Source: Thamnidium elegans (lineage: Eukaryota > Mucoromycota > Mucoromycetes > Mucorales > Mucoraceae). Taken from it: a stretch of DNA of 64,000 nt. Shown here piece after piece: positions 25,065-35,547 of the stretch (position 1 is the stretch's first letter; each line of letters begins with the position of its first letter). Under the pieces are notes generated by a model. That model was not told where the DNA came from, made no database searches, and saw only the letters and a program-made list of their open reading frames with translations. Made by a program: the position numbers and the translations under genes. The stretch is from positions 682,001 to 746,000 of the forward strand of contig JAIXMG010000009.1 of NCBI GenBank assembly GCA_025201345.1, in the 5' to 3' direction.

Positions 25065-25555
25065 ATGAGCCATCAAGTAAAAAAAAAAGGGATCTGAAAG
25101 ACTTGATTTCGAAATAAAACTAAGGTATGATGTTTACAAAATACGACTATGTTTAACAAACCTTACCAAAAATTAGGACACATTTGATTGGATCGCTACT
25201 TGAAACAATCCACCACTGGTCCAAAAATGTCAGTCCAAAAGCTAGTTTAGACTTTGAAGATCCAGTTTATAAACTCATACGCCATTGTAATGTAGGCCGA
25301 GAATTGACAGTCTCTGGTCGAAAGGTATTGACGAGAGAATAAAATAATATTTTATTTTAAGACAATGGTACCTTGTCTGGTAAAATTTCTGTCAAGGATG
25401 ATAAAATGTTTTGATTAGAAAAGTTGGGTTTTCAGGTAGTTACAGCTGTAAAATCCTCTTTCTACAAGACGGAAAGAACTAATGTTTTATTACTGTAAAA
25501 GTTTAAAAGTTTATATACTACACCATGTAAACAAGAAACAAAAGATAGCACGTAA
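25065..25555 (+). pseudogene. Decayed coding sequence of unknown family upstream of the Fanzor gene
   Basis: An ATG at 25065 begins MSHQVKKKG. One base too many in the following A10 run breaks a frame that otherwise reads GSERLDFEIKLR. A plausible intron (GTATGA...TTAG) then rejoins to THLIGSLLETIHHWSKNVSP and LDFEDPVYKLIRHCNVGREL. Further on, DNGTLSGKISVKDDKMF and LEKLGFQVVTAVKSSFYKTE are separated by a TGA. So there is a protein-like reading with at least one frameshift and two in-frame stops. I do not recognise the family. It could be a separate dead gene or an older N-terminal part of the downstream element. Confidence 0.4.
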
Positions 25556-25671
25556 TGAGAGATAGTTTTTATTTCTCGCATTAAATCATACTAAGATTAA
25601 TTTTTTTTACCATTATTCTTTTTCTTTTTCTTTTTTTCCCTCTTTTTTTTTTACAGCTGCTTAATAATATT

Positions 25672-28600
25672 ATGCGTAGTAAAAAGAAACAAAGGGTCAA
25701 GTTTGAAGGTAGTATCAATCGAATACCAAGATGGCGTATTTCAGGCGTTAAAAGAGCACGGAAGGAGGACGAGGGAGAATCATCAAGCTCATCAAAAAAA
25801 AAAAAAAAAAAAAAATGAAGCAGACAACAATTTATGTATTGAAGTATTATCTAATGAAATGAGGACTAGATTAACAAATAAAATAAGAATGTGTTTAGAT
25901 AATAACGATGATATAGATACCTTAAAATCTCAATATTTAAATGCTACCAGACTGGAAAGAGGTATGGTCACTGCAGCCGAACAAAAAGCTAATGTTAAAG
26001 CTACTACAATAGAAATTTTTTTAAAAAGACAAAAAAAAGGAAATGTTGAATACTGGTTGGAGTTTGTAGGTCAAAATTTCGACTCGATCTGCTTTGAATT
26101 AAATGAAAAAAAGGAAGGGGAAAGGAAAAGAAAAAGAAATCGTTTCTGATTATACTATCCCATTGAATGAAGTATTGGATACTTCATCGCCTAAACATAT
26201 TACAGATGAAGTTAGAACTTTTACTACATCGATTTCAAAAATTTTGAGAAAAGATCTTCCTCAAGACATTTTGCATCACTTTTTATTAATCATTTCAAAG
26301 ACACTAGTAGAATCAACTGATTATATCACAACCTATGGGGTTCAGCTATTCAAGATGTTAATTCAATTTAAAGACAAGTGTTTTGAATTAGATAAAGAAA
26401 ATAATGTAGTTCTTTCTAGCAGCCAAGGCCCAAAGCTTAAAGAGTATCTTCCGAATGATCTTAATATAGATCAACCTGATCATTTTTTATCGCCTGTTCC
26501 TGATAGAGATTTTATGAATTCAGATGGTTTCAATAAGCAATTAAACTCTTTATTTGACACCAATCATTTTCAATTAATTCAATCTACGTATTTTAGACCT
26601 CGAGGACCTAAGGAGTCAACTTTACAAAAGTCACCGCTACATAAGGCATTAGTTGATCATATTCCTCCCAAAAATGATCAACGGCAATCTCTAGATGTTT
26701 ATATAATGAAACAAGCATTGACCAAATACACTGTAAATTCCATCAACTTATGGGACAATCCTAAACGACTTAATAATTTATTAAATTGTTTATTACGTGT
26801 ACTCTTAAAAATTCACTTGGCCCCTATTCGTGAAATTAAAGAGAGAGGAGAAGTTAAAGCACAACAGAGATTTAACTATGTCTGATTATTTAAGCATATC
26901 AAAAGAGAATATCAGTCTGATACATAAGTCAAGAAATAATCGAAGAAGCCTTTTTAAGAATGAAATTAAAAGAAGAGACAAATTTATCAAGAAACCTAAA
27001 AAAGATTATGCAAATGCTTCCAAATGGCTTAAGAGAGCAGAAAGATGCGATGAACGTATTAATACTTATAGCGAAGTTTTAAAAGAAGAGGTTCGGATAC
27101 TTTTAATATTCACTTTGGAAATGTAATAATTAATCTTATATTCAAATTTAGAGAATAAAAAGAAGTATAGAAGATAAGAGTATTGTATCTGACGACAAGA
27201 ATAATAATAATGATAACGAAGTTTTAAAAGAAGAGATTAGTATAATTTTTAAATTAATTTTGGCAAACGAAAATCTAATTTTATATTATAATGTAGGAAG
27301 ATGATGATAGTGAAGAGTTGGAACTGGAAATATCTTCCGAACATAACCCAGCTTCCACTAATGATTTGCTGCTATTAGAAGATGAAAGACCTCTTAAAAA
27401 TACCGATGTCAGCAGGAGTAGATTGAATGTATTGCAAGCTATAATAAGAAACCTCATCTATAAATACGATGGAAAAAGTACTTCAAAAAAACAAATTCAA
27501 GATGATTCTAATGATATCAACGAAAAGGAGATTAATGTCTGCAAATTAATAATTGATTTGATACAACCATATTTCCCTGAAAAAAAAAAATAGATGCTCA
27601 ATTGCATTTCAAATACCCTTTGTATTGATGGCCAATCAAGTTTTTAACAATACTGGATATTCTAAAAAAGCTTTAAGAATCTGTCCTTTTACAAGTCCAG
27701 GACATTGAATGCTTTATCAATGGATGCCTCTGCTATATTTAGCTTGTTCTGTGGTAATAATACTGGAGACGGCATGAGAAACCTTGATATGTATGGATTT
27801 GATGGCGAGGTTTTTCTTTCTAGGCAACAAACGAATGAACAAAAAGACGCTGTTTTTAGCTCTTTTTTTTTTTTTTTTTTTTTTTTTTGATATATCGGAA
27901 ATCACAAATACGGCATATTCGTTTAATCAAAAGTTTAATCATATAATAACTTTTTTACCGGGCTTAAAAACAGTTAGAGTATCTGGAACTTTGATTCGTA
28001 ATACTTTATCCAATTTTTGTAAAGTGATCACTCAAAAGATTGATAGCAAAGTTACACCAAAACAATTGTCAATTTCTGCCAAGAAAGATATTAATGATAG
28101 GATTGCACTTTTAAAAGCTGAATCAAACACTCTTAGGTTACAATTAAAAAATGCTGTTCAAACAAGAACGAATCATATTATTACAAGTGATATTAAAGGT
28201 CTGAAAAATGAATGGATAAAAAAAGAAAAAAATGACAAGAGCTTTACAATTCAGGGGGAAAAAAGTTAATGACGAATTATACAAGAAAGTAGAACACCAT
28301 AAACTATTAACAAAACGTCACAACAACGAAGTAATAGTTATCAGAGAAAATCTAAAAGCTACTAAATCCAGAATTTATAACTTACAAAACAGCTTAATTT
28401 TTCTGAATATGGTAAAGACTTTACAAAGAAAGATGAACAAAATATTGTCAAGAAATTTGAAATAACAAAAGAAAACTATGAATGCTTCGAAAGAACAGAA
28501 GATATAGAGCTAGATGAACAAGTTCGCTATTCAGAGGATTTACTGTTTTCTGGAACAGATAATGGACTGGTGACTATGACAGAAACGGCAAAGCTGGATA

Positions 28601-29609
28601 TAAAGCAAGTAAAATTTCATTTGAAACTGTTCAACAAATATTCTATATTGAATGATATTAAAGGTAAAAATGATATGATTTCAAAGCAGGTTTATTTTAG
28701 GAGTTGTTGCTCACATACTTTTAAAAAAATCTGAAATAGAAGGTGACCAAGACGCCAAGTTGAACTTTTCTGATGATGATATCAGCCAAGCAACACTTTA
28801 AGGTTCATTCTAGTGACTTGCAGTTTCGCAGTGGAGTTAAAACAAGCTTGATGAAATTAGAAAAATTGAAAAAGCGAACAGAAGCAGGAAAAGTTGTAAT
28901 GGATATCGAAAGAAGTTTTATGGATATGAACATCGAAAAAGCCAAAAATATAAACGAAGTCGATGATATGATGAATATAAAATATAAAAATAGGAACGAC
29001 TTAAGAAAATTTTATTATTTAAACGCGCAAATCAAACTAAAACGTAAAACTGAAATACAACGTAAAAAATGTTATGATAAAACCTGCTCATCCGGAAGAC
29101 AATTTATTTCAAGCAAACAGGACAAGTACTCCATCATGTTGACCGGTGATAGAGACTATTGTCATGGCTCAAGTATTAAAGGTCACCTCAAGTACGGAGG
29201 CGTGTGGAAACATAAACTACATAGTCTATATACTTCTGTTGGGATTACCAATGAAAATCTGACATCACAAACTTGTGTTTTTTGTTTTAAAAAAACCACA
29301 CATCCGTTGAAAGTGTTAAAAACCAAGAAAGGTAATCTTGTTAAGGAAATAAGAGGAACATCAGTTTGCACAAATGAACATTGTATATTGGCATTAAAAA
29401 ATGAAACACATAAGGGAAGAGATGCAGTATCTGCCACAGCAATATGCATTTCCGGATCTACTATGTTACTCTTAAATATGCAACATCCAGCTTTTTCTTA
29501 TGATAAATACAACAGTGAAAATAATACTGATGATTTTAGAGGTTTTCTTAAACCGAAACACCTCAAGGTCTGCCAATCTATGATGGTATTACTGGATAAA
29601 TCTAGATAA
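25672..29609 (+). pseudogene. Fanzor-type (eukaryotic TnpB-like) RNA-guided nuclease gene, multiply frameshifted
   Basis: The coding trace starts MRSKKKQRVKFEGSINRIP at 25672 and runs through several overlapping frames to the stop at 29607-29609. The last 330 codons hold the nuclease core. RuvC-I reads LLFSGTDNGLVTM, with the catalytic Asp codon at 28558. A central GDRDYCHGSSIKGHLKYGG lies in the RuvC-II region. A zinc ribbon has CVFC (Cys codons at 29274 and 29283) and CTNEHC (29367 and 29382). RuvC-III reads GRDAVSATAI, with the Asp codon at 29421. This order and spacing are those of TnpB/Fanzor proteins. Frame changes occur near 25796-25815 (A run), 26105-26140, 26840-26880, 27584-27593 (A run), 27705, 27866-27889 (T run), 28235-28265, 28400 and 28795. 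At least one real intron is likely (about 28662-28699). Decay is the simplest reading; homopolymer sequencing errors could explain some breaks but not all. Confidence 0.75.
27075..27310 (+). repeat. Tandem duplication of an exon-intron segment inside the Fanzor gene
   Basis: Two copies about 144 bp apart start with the identical 18 bases at 27075 and 27219 (encoding EVLKEE) and continue into similar AT-rich sequence ending TTTAG and TGTAG. In copy 1 the coding run is followed by GTTCGG, usable as a donor. In copy 2 the same position reads ATTAGT, so the donor is lost. Removing both segments at the same place keeps the frame (copy 1 continues RIKRSIEDKSIVSDD, copy 2 continues EDDDSEELELEISS). 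Confidence 0.5.
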
Positions 29610-29785
29610 GAGCTTAAAACAACTAACTTATTTTCTAATTACCCATTCTAACCCATTATTTTCTATTACAATCAACTTTTCTTTTCTAAAATTTTTATGT
29701 AGGTTTCAATATTTGAATATACATCATTCCTATTGGCTAATTAATTTTTTTATAGTAAATACCCTCACAGTATTCAAATACGGGT

Positions 29786-30317
29786 TTCTTAGGGTTCACA
29801 TAGGGTAGCTCAGGATTTTTTTTGTATAAAATTACGTGATTTTATTGAAATCAGATAAATGTATAAATTTGTGGTTTAGAGTTCCGGAAAAAGTAATAAA
29901 AAAGGAAGAAAGGAGGTGGGTGGGTTAGAGTTCTATGACTAAACATTCCGTTTTTACTCGGTTGTGATATCATTAGTCTCGTCTATCGAAACGAGTGAAT
30001 GGGATATTGACATCTCAAAAAGGGTTATTGCCTGCTGATCTATCCAGGAAGACTGGTCGAATATACACCGCCAATGGTATTGCCAAATAATTTCAAGAAC
30101 GATACCAAGTGACAGAAGGATGTCCTCAGGTATCTGTTGACAGGTCTTGTCATGCAAAGTAAAGAGCGCAATTTATACCGTTTCTGGAGAAGGAAATGTG
30201 TCATTAAGATTCATATCTTCTATTGCTTTTTTCCAAAGGGTCCATCGTAGGGTTCTTAGGGACCACAGGGTACACGATCCTGGGCTACCCTATGTATACC
30301 CATGTGGTCCCTAAGAA
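29786..30317. mobile_element. Short inverted-repeat element (MITE-like or truncated DNA transposon), about 532 bp
   Basis: The left end reads TTCTTAGGG, then TTCACATAGGGTAGCTCAGG. The right end, in reverse complement, reads TTCTTAGGG, then an extra 14-17 bases, then CATAGGGTAGCCCAGGAT. The ends therefore form an imperfect terminal inverted repeat of about 30 bp. Inside, a minus-strand frame at 29954-30157 encodes 67 residues including LGIVLEIIWQYHWRCIFDQS, perhaps a transposase remnant. No clear target-site duplication was found. Confidence 0.5.
30253..30317. repeat. Perfect 15-bp inverted repeat with 35-nt loop
   Basis: TTCTTAGGGACCACA at 30253-30267 is exactly complementary to TGTGGTCCCTAAGAA at 30303-30317. 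A further half-copy (GTGGTCCCTAA) follows near 30326-30337. This is nested in the right end of the inverted-repeat element. Confidence 0.75.
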
Positions 30318-30409
30318 TTAACTCAGTGGTCCCTAAAAAAAATGTAAAAAATAATCGACTGCCACTACCAATAAACAACGGTATCATTGCGTCCATAACA
30401 AAGAAAATC

Positions 30410-30432
30410 ATAATTATTAAAGAGTGATAGGG
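30410..30432 (+). repeat. 23-bp direct repeat, copy 1
   Basis: The 23 bases beginning ATAATTATTAAAGAGTGATA and ending GGG recur at 33523-33545 in the same orientation, 3.1 kb away. Both copies are followed by purine-rich sequence. They may mark the edge of a dispersed repeat family. Confidence 0.5.
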
Positions 30433-30440
30433 AAAGGGGA

Positions 30441-31035
30441 GGGGTCAACCCCTTTTGTTTTTCGGATTTTTTTTTTCGCGATTAGTCCGGATCAAATTTA
30501 TCTATCTTTATAGAAAAAATAATACTCTTTCAAACGCTTCTAATGCATTTAAAATCATATTATTACTAAAAATAATAAGCGAGCAATTACTGTTTAAAGG
30601 CCTTTTTTTTACTTGACGCTTTAGCTAAGCGGACGTTAAGCTGGCGTTTTATTAAAAGCGTATTTACTCTCTCAGTTTTGAATGTAACACTTTTATTTAT
30701 AAATGAATAAAAATGAACTATTAAAGACCTTTAATCTTTGTTATATTTAATAATAGTAGTAGCAAACTGAATTCGATGTAATCACGAAAATAAAGCAAAT
30801 AGGTGAGCGCACGTGATAAAAAAAAAGTAAGTTTTTTTTTGCCCAAAAAAAGTAATTTTTAAACAGTGATCACTCTTTCAATTTTTGCATTAAAAATATA
30901 AATTAAGATGGATTAGAAGCGTATAAAAAAGTTCTTTATTGTCAATGGTTTTCCAATAACAAAAGTCAAAGTGAATCCAGAGAAATCGCAAATCATCTGT
31001 GATTTTTGGCCAAAAAACCAAAGAGGTTGACCCCC
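30441..31035. mobile_element. Fold-back element with long imperfect inverted arms
   Basis: Left arm 30441-30600 and right arm 30861-31035 are related in inverted orientation. Shared landmarks in the same order are GGGGTCAACC near the outer ends, then a GCGATT block followed by TNTGGAT or CCGGAT, then CGCTTCTAATNCAT (30535-30548, reverse complement at 30908-30921), then CACTGTTTAAA/TACTGTTTAAA at the inner ends. The loop is about 260 nt and contains no gene. This is the form of a fold-back or MITE-type non-autonomous transposon. Confidence 0.5.
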
Positions 31036-33293
31036 AAAAATGAAAAACGAAAAAAAAAAACCAAAAAAGTACGTTTTTAATTTTTTTTATCAAAGATATA
31101 TTTAAAACAACTATTTTGTATTATACAACTTGGGTCCAAAAAGCTTTTTCTGTTTTTTAATAAATTAAGAGCCATTATTTGTTATAGCTGGTAAAATTAG
31201 CAGTGATTTCTTATGTGAGTGATTTTTTAAGCAGTGGCATCGAGCCGCTACTGTATCACATATACAAACATTGATGGCCATTAGTTATGAGGAACAGCTG
31301 CTATTGTAACTACGTGTCCCACATATCAATACCCTTCTGATATTGAGATACAACACTCACAGTGAAGAAGGTTGCCCAAGCTTACCTTCACACATCAGAC
31401 TCCCTCACTGACCACCCTTAAATAGAGCCGCTACTGTAAAAGGGTCATAATGAATTCGTTTAACTGGAACCAAGAGAGGGTTCCTTTAAGATGTTTCGAA
31501 ACAAACTTCAAGGTCGACATAGCTTGCTAATTTTTCTCTTGCTTTTATTACATTTTCAGGATTGAATTCAAATCCAAACAACAAGCACATTACAAGTATC
31601 CGTTAGAATCGATACGGTCATATCATAGGGAAACTTTTTTTGAAATATTTAAACATTTGATTGTATAAAAGGTACTTGCTTGTATATGAATTCATTATTA
31701 AAAAAAAAAGGAAAAGAAAAGGATGGAATAAATAGGTTTATTCAACTATGACAAAAAGGAATTTATTTAATCATCGTGATATTTATATTACAATTTCCTT
31801 TCTCCACGATATTAAAGTCGTTTTTACATGTAAAGAACCTGTTATTATTGGAAGTGCACCAAAAAATACGTCATAAATTGGCACAGGTGATGTAAATAGT
31901 AGTGTGCCAAGAATTAACCTAAAAGCCACTCTTTCGCAATTATTAAGTAGCTATAAAAGTTATTTTTCATTTTCATTTTAAATAGAAGGGAAAAGACAGA
32001 CCTGTGCAACTTAGCTTGCATACATAGGACACCTGCCGGGCATCTCTCTTACCACACCCTCCCTAGAGATGTGGTCGTCTTTGATCGCCTGAAGAGTCAG
32101 CACAGGCTTATCTACAGACTTATTTATAAGGCAGAAGGATTGTTTCAACCAAATTGTGGTTCTGAAAAGTGAAAAAAAAAAAAGTTGGTTCATGACGGAG
32201 CTTGAAAACCTCAAAGAGAAGGCTATTGGTTACTTTTCAAAGCTCTCAGGCCCACGCCTTATTTTTTTCGGACCTGTAATTGCGCATGGTCAGTAATTGC
32301 TAAAACTCTTTGCATGATAGTGTGTGCTTGATAATTTTAGTAACTTTAAAGTCCTTAAGAAAAAAAAAAAAACGATCAAGATAATATCATCCACCAAACG
32401 TGTCCTACAGTATAATACTTTTATAACCGCAGTATGTTTAGCGGAAAGCTTTATAATAAACCATTTTTGGAAAAGGTTACCTTTAGCTCGTAAATCAGAT
32501 TGACCGTGCTCGGTTTGCTTGTAATTTTTTTTTACAGCAAAGTAAACAGATTATGCAAAAAGAAAAAAAGGTAATACAAATTAGATACACTTTTCCTTTT
32601 AATTTTTTTTTCATCTTTATATCTTTTTAATTATGTACCTCTCAGGAAACATCAATATTATTTGTTTTTTTATATAGGAAGTGGTGATACTACTACTAGA
32701 GTAAGTATATATATATAGAAAGCATGTGAAAGTATTCGCAGTTTATAATAAAAAATTGTGCAGATTTGTTTACTTTTAACAAAAAAAGCTTGACAAAACA
32801 CTTCTCACACAAGTATTATCAACTTACGAAATAATACCTTTTTCTTTCTCTTTGTAAGGAATAAATTAATAGTACCCGTCAGAATATAATCTGTTTCCAT
32901 AACAACCTATTTAATCATACCGATTTTCCCTAGTGATAAATTGATAGACCCTATTTTTTTTTTAAAAAAAAAGAACAATATAATGTTCGAGACAGAAGAG
33001 TTTACTTTTATGGTTTTAGCTCTCTGTTATACGCTTGACAATATTATTTATCTCTTTAAATACAGTATCAGTACCATGTCTGTATTTTACAACCGAGGAT
33101 TACTTTCCCCCTACAACAAACTAAGCTTTCATTTATTAATCCTCTCACTAAGGATAACTCTAGTAATTCCAAAAGAAAATACACAAATAAATAATGAGGT
33201 TTGTTCAAGTAGTGTTCAACGCCACATATAATTTATGAACTAGTTTTTATTACGTTTTAAAAATACACAGTTGCCCATTATAAAATGAGATGA

Positions 33294-33422
33294 CTACTTT
33301 AAGAAGGAGGTACCATTCCTACGGCTTCTTCTAATTGATTTACGTGCGGAAGCAGTTGATCTTTCAGCAGATATATGTTCTCCGTTGTTATCATTGTCAG
33401 AATCATTAGAATCATCTCCCAT
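33294..33422 (-). pseudogene. Short acidic/basic open frame, probable N-terminal fragment
   Basis: 42 codons starting MGDDSNDSDNDNNGEHISAE and ending in an Arg/Ser-rich stretch (RKSIRRSRRNGTSFLK). The composition, acidic then basic, is typical of fungal N-termini and not of random AT-rich DNA. No continuation was found. A copy of the 23-bp repeat lies about 100 bp to its right (33523-33545). Confidence 0.3.
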
Positions 33423-33522
33423 TATTTACGTAATATATTTGCATCGTAATTCACTATTTGCGACCATCACCAATATATTTCAACGTCATGGAAGCTGTCA
33501 CCATCGATACGCTTTTTTTTTT

Positions 33523-33545
33523 ATAATTATTAAAGAGTGATAGGG
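33523..33545 (+). repeat. 23-bp direct repeat, copy 2
   Basis: Identical to 30410-30432, same orientation; here followed by GG and an AT microsatellite near 33560-33582. Confidence 0.5.
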
Positions 33546-34884
33546 GGACATAATACATACATATATATATATATATATATAATTAAATAAAATACGATAA
33601 AGATAAATATAAAAAGTATTTATACTTATAAAGTGTATTGGGTATCTGGTACAATACAATGGGGTTTTTCTTTTTTTTTTTTAAAAAAAAAATAAAAATG
33701 AAAGTGTGATATCTTGATGGGATCAAGATTTTTTCCCTTAGAGGAACACATTTTACGATCCCATATTTGAGGGTTATAATATGTGAAAGAATAGAATAAA
33801 GGGGTTTGAAAGAAGGTATCTGGTACTTACTTAAACCTAGTTTTTGTTGTTATTATTCTTACTGTGACGTATAGAATTATTCAACAGGGCTTAGAGGCTT
33901 ATGAACCACTTTACTAGATGTGCCTATACAACCATTCGTTTTACCCTTACTTTTCTTTTTTACATTGTAATAGTGTACCTCAAATTTTTACCCTTTTTTT
34001 TTAGCGGAGATGTGGATCAAACGTTGCCATGAACTTCTTTTTATCCCCTTTTAATTAACTGTCATTGTATTATTTCTTCTTCCTTCACATTGGAATAAAA
34101 AGCTGCGATATTATACCCTATTAAACTAGTATTAAGTAACTAAAGCATTTTTTTTGGAAATCCTTTATTTATTGTCCACTATCTTTTTTTACTTTCGTTA
34201 CAACTAACGCGATAGCAATGAAAAGTTTTTTATATCTCTTCCTCTTTTATCAAACTACAAATGTCTAACATCTCCGACTTTACCACTGTTACCAACCCAA
34301 CCAAGCTCTCAAGCCCTCTGATGTTTCCGGCGCAATAAAGAATTTAAAATAATTGTAAACATGCATTTTCTTTGTATTCAAGTAAGTGAATATTCTTTAT
34401 GAATAATCGGTCCTTTGAACAGGTTATCCCTTTCAACTGAGAGCACTACTATTGTCAGCGGTAGTAGCCTCTTTGAAAGTAGTATGCCTGCTTTCCCCTT
34501 TTCTTCCTCTCCCTTATCCGCCATTATTCCCTCTGTTCCCTCTACTCCATTTATTGCTCTCATTTTAGAACAATAAACGCTCAAAGATAGCTTTATTTTT
34601 TTATTCTCGATATTATTCCCTTTTCTTAAATAAAATAATTACACTTGTCTAAATCCAACAACTACTAGTCTATTTTTTTTATAAAATATTTGTCAAAAAA
34701 CAATTGTCAAAATCAAAAACTACTTGTCTTTTTTTGTATATAATTCGAAATAATTTACATAGGAATTATATTTTCCTTATTACAAAAGGTAGCTTTTAAC
34801 CCAACTTAATAAAAGCCGGACTGAAATTTGGTTACCAGAAAAATAATATCTTTTATCTAGACCGAACTGCTACAGTGGACAATA

Positions 34885-35030
34885 AATAAAAACGATCCTT
34901 AATCTAGCGATAGTGATCAGCCAAGCGGTAGTCGTACCTGAAGCGCTAGCGCTAAACCAAGCATCAGTGCTTGGGACGCTAAATTTAGCGCTAGTGCGTA
35001 GCAACAGCGCTAAAGCTCGCCTTGGTGATA
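34885..35030. repeat. Cluster of short interleaved palindromes built on AGCGCTA
   Basis: In about 110 bp the motif GCGCTA occurs four times, with near-matches such as GACGCTAAATTTAGCGC and CCAAGCATCAGTGCTTGG, so several alternative hairpins can form. It is markedly GC-richer than its flanks. It may be a MITE relic or a structured non-coding element. Confidence 0.45.
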
Positions 35031-35157
35031 AAATAACTACCCTTTTTCAAATTAATAAAAAACATCTTATTTTAGACTTTTAACAATATATCAATGTTGG
35101 CTCGGTTTGATTCAGTTGTATTCGTACATTCTATCAGAAGTTTGCTTTGTTCGCTTA

Positions 35158-35547
35158 TTAGCACAAAGCTTTCACTAATATAGCCTTTAGTTTTTTCACA
35201 GCTTCTCCTGGTATCTTGTAATCTTTACCAACGTTATCTTCGATTCTTCTTTTTATGTTTTCTAGTAAGGGCTCCGTCAATTCTAGAAATATATTTTTTG
35301 TGTCTGATTCCTTCATTGTTAGTTCCTTAGAAATTTGGAAAAGAAGACATATGATAGGATCAAATTGATATTCAAGTGAAGTCAAAGACACAGCATTACT
35401 AGCCAAAAAATATCCCATAGCTACCATTGAGCCCATTGGAGACTTGCGATGTGCTGAAAGTGAGTAGTTTATGACTCTATTCATAAATTCATGATTGGCT
35501 TGATTTTGGGGTTCAGTTAAGATGAGTGGTGTGGTAAAATCACACAT
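35158..35547 (-). CDS. Hypothetical 129-residue protein
   Basis: An intact ATG-to-TAG frame of 129 residues. Composition is protein-like: MCDFTTPLILTEPQNQANHE at the start, a middle with SPMGSMVAMGYFLASNAVSL, and a charged helical C-terminus (LLENIKRRIEDNVGKDYKIP). No signal peptide, no membrane segment and no family recognised. It stands alone in the relic island, so it may be a fragment of a larger lineage-specific gene. Expression is unknown. Confidence 0.45.
   Translation of the reverse strand: MCDFTTPLILTEPQNQANHEFMNRVINYSLSAHRKSPMGSMVAMGYFLASNAVSLTSLEYQFDPIICLLFQISKELTMKESDTKNIFLELTEPLLENIKRRIEDNVGKDYKIPGEAVKKLKAILVKALC

Noticed and set aside
31242..31438. 14-bp direct repeat GAGCCGCTACTGTA (31242 and 31425) as transposon target duplication
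   Set aside because: The interval between copies has no inverted ends or coding content, and the repeat is too long for a usual target duplication.
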